Shown here: piece by piece, positions 61,831 to 64,000 of the stretch
Layout of the letters: each line of letters starts with the position of its first letter
Position numbering within the stretch: position 1 is the stretch's first letter
DNA from: Denitratimonas tolerans
GTDB lineage: Bacteria > Pseudomonadota > Gammaproteobacteria > Xanthomonadales > Xanthomonadaceae
Length of the DNA: 64,000 bases
Direction of reading: 5' to 3'
Assembly: GCF_037203605.1 (NCBI RefSeq)
Contig: NZ_JBBDHC010000018.1
Span: 1 to 64,000, forward strand
The notes under the pieces: model-generated
Told to the model about the DNA's origin: nothing
Database searches by the model: none
The model's input: the letters and a program-made list of their open reading frames with translations, nothing else
Translations under genes and position numbers: made by a program

Positions 61831-64000
61831 CGCGCCCTGCGGGCCCATCGGGCGACGAGGCCGCCCGCTTTGCCCGCATCGAAGCCCTGCTCGATGCCGC
61901 ACTGGATCTTCCGGCCGAGGCGCGCGAGGCGTTCCTGACACAGGCCTGCGGCGCGGATCACGCGCTGTGCCGCGAGGCGCGCAGCCTGCTTGCCGCCGCG
62001 GCCGCGTCCGAGGGGTTCCTCGAAACCTCGGCCCCCTCGCCAGCGCAGTCGCCGCCCGAGCGCATGCTGGGACCGTGGCGGCTGGTGCGGCCCATCGGCC
62101 GCGGTGGCATGGGCGAGGTCTGGCTGGCCGAGCGCGCAGACGGGCGCTTCGAGCAGCAGGTGGCCATCAAGCTGCTGCATCGGGTGGGCGGCGACGAGGA
62201 TGCCCGCTTCCTGCGCGAGCAGCGACTGCTCGCGCGGCTGGAACATCCCGGCATCGCCCGGCTGATCGACGCGGGTGCCCTGCCCGACGGGCGACCGTAC
62301 ATGGTGATGGAGTACGTGGACGGCACCCCTCTGCAGGTACACGTCCGCGCGCTTGCGTTCGACCAGCGCCTGGCGCTGTTCCTCCGGATCTGCGAGGCGG
62401 TCGCCTTCGCGCACCGGCACCTGGTCATCCACCGCGACCTCAAGCCGGAGAACATCCTGGTGCGCCGCGACGGGCGCGTGGCCTTGCTCGACTTCGGCAT
62501 TGCCCGGCGGCTGGACGGCGAGGTCAACCAGACCGGCGACCTGCGCCTGACCCCGCGCTACGCCGCACCCGAGCAGCTCTCCGGCGACGCGCAGAGCACG
62601 CTAACCGATGTCTACGCCCTGGGCCTGCTGCTGCACGAGCTGTTGACCGATCGTTCGCCCTGGGGCGAGCTGGTGGGCGCGGGGCCGATCGCGCTGCTGC
62701 AGCGTGCCCGCCGCGGACCACCGCCCGCGCCCAGCGCCAGCGTCGACTCGGCGGTGCGGGCGCGCGCCCTGCGCGGCGACCTCGACGCCATCGTGCACAA
62801 GGCGCTGCGGCCAGAACCGGCGGCCCGCTACGCCTCCGTGGAAGCCCTGGCCGAGGACGTGCGCCGACACCAGGCGCACCGCACGGTGGCCGCGCGCGGC
62901 GATGCGCTGGGCTATCGTGTGCGCCGCCTGCTGCGGCGCTACTGGTTTGCGGCTGCGGCGGTCACCACGGTCTTCATCGGCCTGCTGGTCGCGCTGTCGG
63001 CCATTTCGATGGCGCGCAACGAGGCGGTGCGCGAGCGCGACATCGCCCAGACCGAAGCGCGCCGCAGCAAGGCGGTGCGCGACTACCTCGGACTCATGTT
63101 CCGCGATGCCGGCCGCCACGCGCGCGACGGCGACGCGCTGACCGCCAAGGCCGTGCTCGACCAGGCCGCCGACCGGGTGGTGCAGGATTTTTCCGATGAC
63201 CCGGTCGCCAGCGCCGACGTGCTCAAGGCGCTGGGCGAGCTGCACTTCTACATCGACGACTACGCCGCCGCCGAGCCGCTGTTTCGACGCTGGCTGGCGC
63301 AGGAAGACACCATCGCCGATCCGGAGGCCGCCGCCGCAGTGCGCTTCGCCCTGGCTGAAACGGTGAACCGCATGGGGCACGGCGCCGAGGCGCGCGCGCT
63401 GCTCGACGCCGCGCAGCGCTATTGGCAGACCGATCCCGTGCGCCACGCCGACGTGCTGCTCACCTCGCGCATGCTGCAGGCCCGCCTGCAGCGCGAAGGT
63501 GGCGATCCGGCGGGTGCCTTGCGCACCCTGGAAGCCGCCCTGCCGCAGCGGCTGGCGCGCTCCGGGTCCGAGCACGTGGAAACCGCCACCCTCCTGACCA
63601 ACCTCGGCGTGGCCTACGTGCAGGCCGGCCATCTCGACCAGGGCATCGAGGTGTCACGGCGTGCGCTGGAGCGCTGGGATCGCCTGCAGATGGGCAGCGG
63701 CAGCGAAGCCCTCAATACACTGAACAACCTCGCGGCGGCGCACTACCGCCAGGGCGACATGGAGGCCGCGGAAGCGACCTTCGCGCGCGCCCTGGAACTG
63801 CGCCGTGAACTGTTCGGCCCGTCCGCCGCCACCGCGGCGCTGATCGGCAACTACGCGCGCGTGGTGCATCGGCAGGGACGCCTGGTCGAAGCGCTGGCGC
63901 TGTGCGCGGAAGGAGAAATCATGGCGCTCGCGCACGCCGGCTCGGTCAGTCCCTTGACCCAGGCCCTGCGCGTCACGCGCGGCGAAGTGCTTCTGGCCCT
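61827..64000 (+). CDS. Transmembrane Ser/Thr protein kinase with TPR-like C-terminal region (partial)
   Basis: The gene runs off the window after 724 codons. A helical N-terminus (1-75) is followed by a Hanks-type kinase: GRGGMG loop 91-96, VAIK Lys115, HRDLKPEN 202-209, DFG 222-224 and APE 247-249. A transmembrane helix lies near 372-394. After it, a periplasmic or extracytoplasmic region has TPR-like repeats (for example LTNLGVAYVQAGHLDQGIEV and LNTLNNLAAAHYRQGDMEAA). The kinase is translationally coupled to the sigma factor upstream, so it probably senses envelope or ligand state and acts on it. All catalytic residues are present. Confidence 0.93.
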   Translation, partial: MTRPAGPSGDEAARFARIEALLDAALDLPAEAREAFLTQACGADHALCREARSLLAAAAASEGFLETSAPSPAQSPPERMLGPWRLVRPIGRGGMGEVWLAERADGRFEQQVAIKLLHRVGGDEDARFLREQRLLARLEHPGIARLIDAGALPDGRPYMVMEYVDGTPLQVHVRALAFDQRLALFLRICEAVAFAHRHLVIHRDLKPENILVRRDGRVALLDFGIARRLDGEVNQTGDLRLTPRYAAPEQLSGDAQSTLTDVYALGLLLHELLTDRSPWGELVGAGPIALLQRARRGPPPAPSASVDSAVRARALRGDLDAIVHKALRPEPAARYASVEALAEDVRRHQAHRTVAARGDALGYRVRRLLRRYWFAAAAVTTVFIGLLVALSAISMARNEAVRERDIAQTEARRSKAVRDYLGLMFRDAGRHARDGDALTAKAVLDQAADRVVQDFSDDPVASADVLKALGELHFYIDDYAAAEPLFRRWLAQEDTIADPEAAAAVRFALAETVNRMGHGAEARALLDAAQRYWQTDPVRHADVLLTSRMLQARLQREGGDPAGALRTLEAALPQRLARSGSEHVETATLLTNLGVAYVQAGHLDQGIEVSRRALERWDRLQMGSGSEALNTLNNLAAAHYRQGDMEAAEATFARALELRRELFGPSAATAALIGNYARVVHRQGRLVEALALCAEGEIMALAHAGSVSPLTQALRVTRGEVLLA

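Noticed and set aside
1..64000. tRNA, rRNA, CRISPR arrays and complete insertion sequences
   Set aside because: None seen on visual reading: no T-loop/acceptor pairs of tRNA type, no regular spaced repeats and no transposase frames.

Overview
The window is high-GC bacterial chromosome that looks like a gammaproteobacterium of the Xanthomonadales/Lysobacterales, probably near Rhodanobacteraceae or Lysobacteraceae. Grounds for this are gene order (algZ-algR-hemC; tonB-exbB-exbD-exbD; rpmH/dnaA-dnaN-recF-gyrB), a gammaproteobacterial-size GyrB, and intergenic repeats of the type common in that order. No rRNA, tRNA, CRISPR array, complete insertion sequence or prophage was seen.

Layout. 1-551: a lower-GC unknown gene bounded by an 11-bp inverted repeat that looks like an integron cassette with attC half-sites. 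552-1035: no convincing gene. 1036-4716 (minus): algZ/algR-type two-component system, hemC and a hemerythrin-domain protein, translationally coupled in part. 4820-9823: tsaD divergent from rpsU-yqeY, an acetyltransferase, a TonB-C lipoprotein (minus) and dnaG; rpoD does not follow dnaG. 9858-13317: a secreted unknown, an orphan sensor kinase and cdd. 13318-15881: an accessory island with a foldable RNA-like leader, a broken Rhs/YD-repeat gene carrying an unfamiliar C-terminal domain, a coupled small membrane protein (candidate toxin/immunity pair) and a further Rhs scrap.

15882-21204: a three-gene set for a 2-oxoacid:ferredoxin oxidoreductase with its own flavin/iron-sulfur electron carrier. 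21358-29598: secreted serine protease, aceK, exported methyltransferase-like lipoprotein, Nudix, queF, tatD and two envelope unknowns. 29658-37566: two ABC-2 type exporters, a ferredoxin-NADP reductase-like flavoprotein, a lipoprotein, a secreted peptidase-like hydrolase and a TonB-C lipoprotein.

37862-48204 is the replication-origin region: mnmE, yidC, rnpA and rpmH run leftward, dnaA, dnaN, recF and gyrB run rightward, and the dnaA-dnaN gap holds DnaA-box-like sites and AT-rich stretches. 48220-51652: an inactive-transglutaminase 7-TM protein, an ATP-grasp ligase-like protein and an M48 metalloprotease. 51773-56549: a TPR protein, tonB-exbB-exbD1-exbD2 and convergent pdxJ. 56649-61193: a lone gspF, then ftsE, ftsX, a double-receiver regulator and ung, the last four overlapping end to start. 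61234-64000: an ECF-type sigma factor overlapped by a transmembrane Ser/Thr kinase with a TPR-like tail, cut by the window edge.

The least explained parts are the cassette at the left edge, the leader RNA plus Rhs-tip/immunity island (13537-15863), the ligase/transglutaminase-like/protease cluster after gyrB, and the receiver protein lacking its phosphoacceptor in the ftsX-ung overlap chain.
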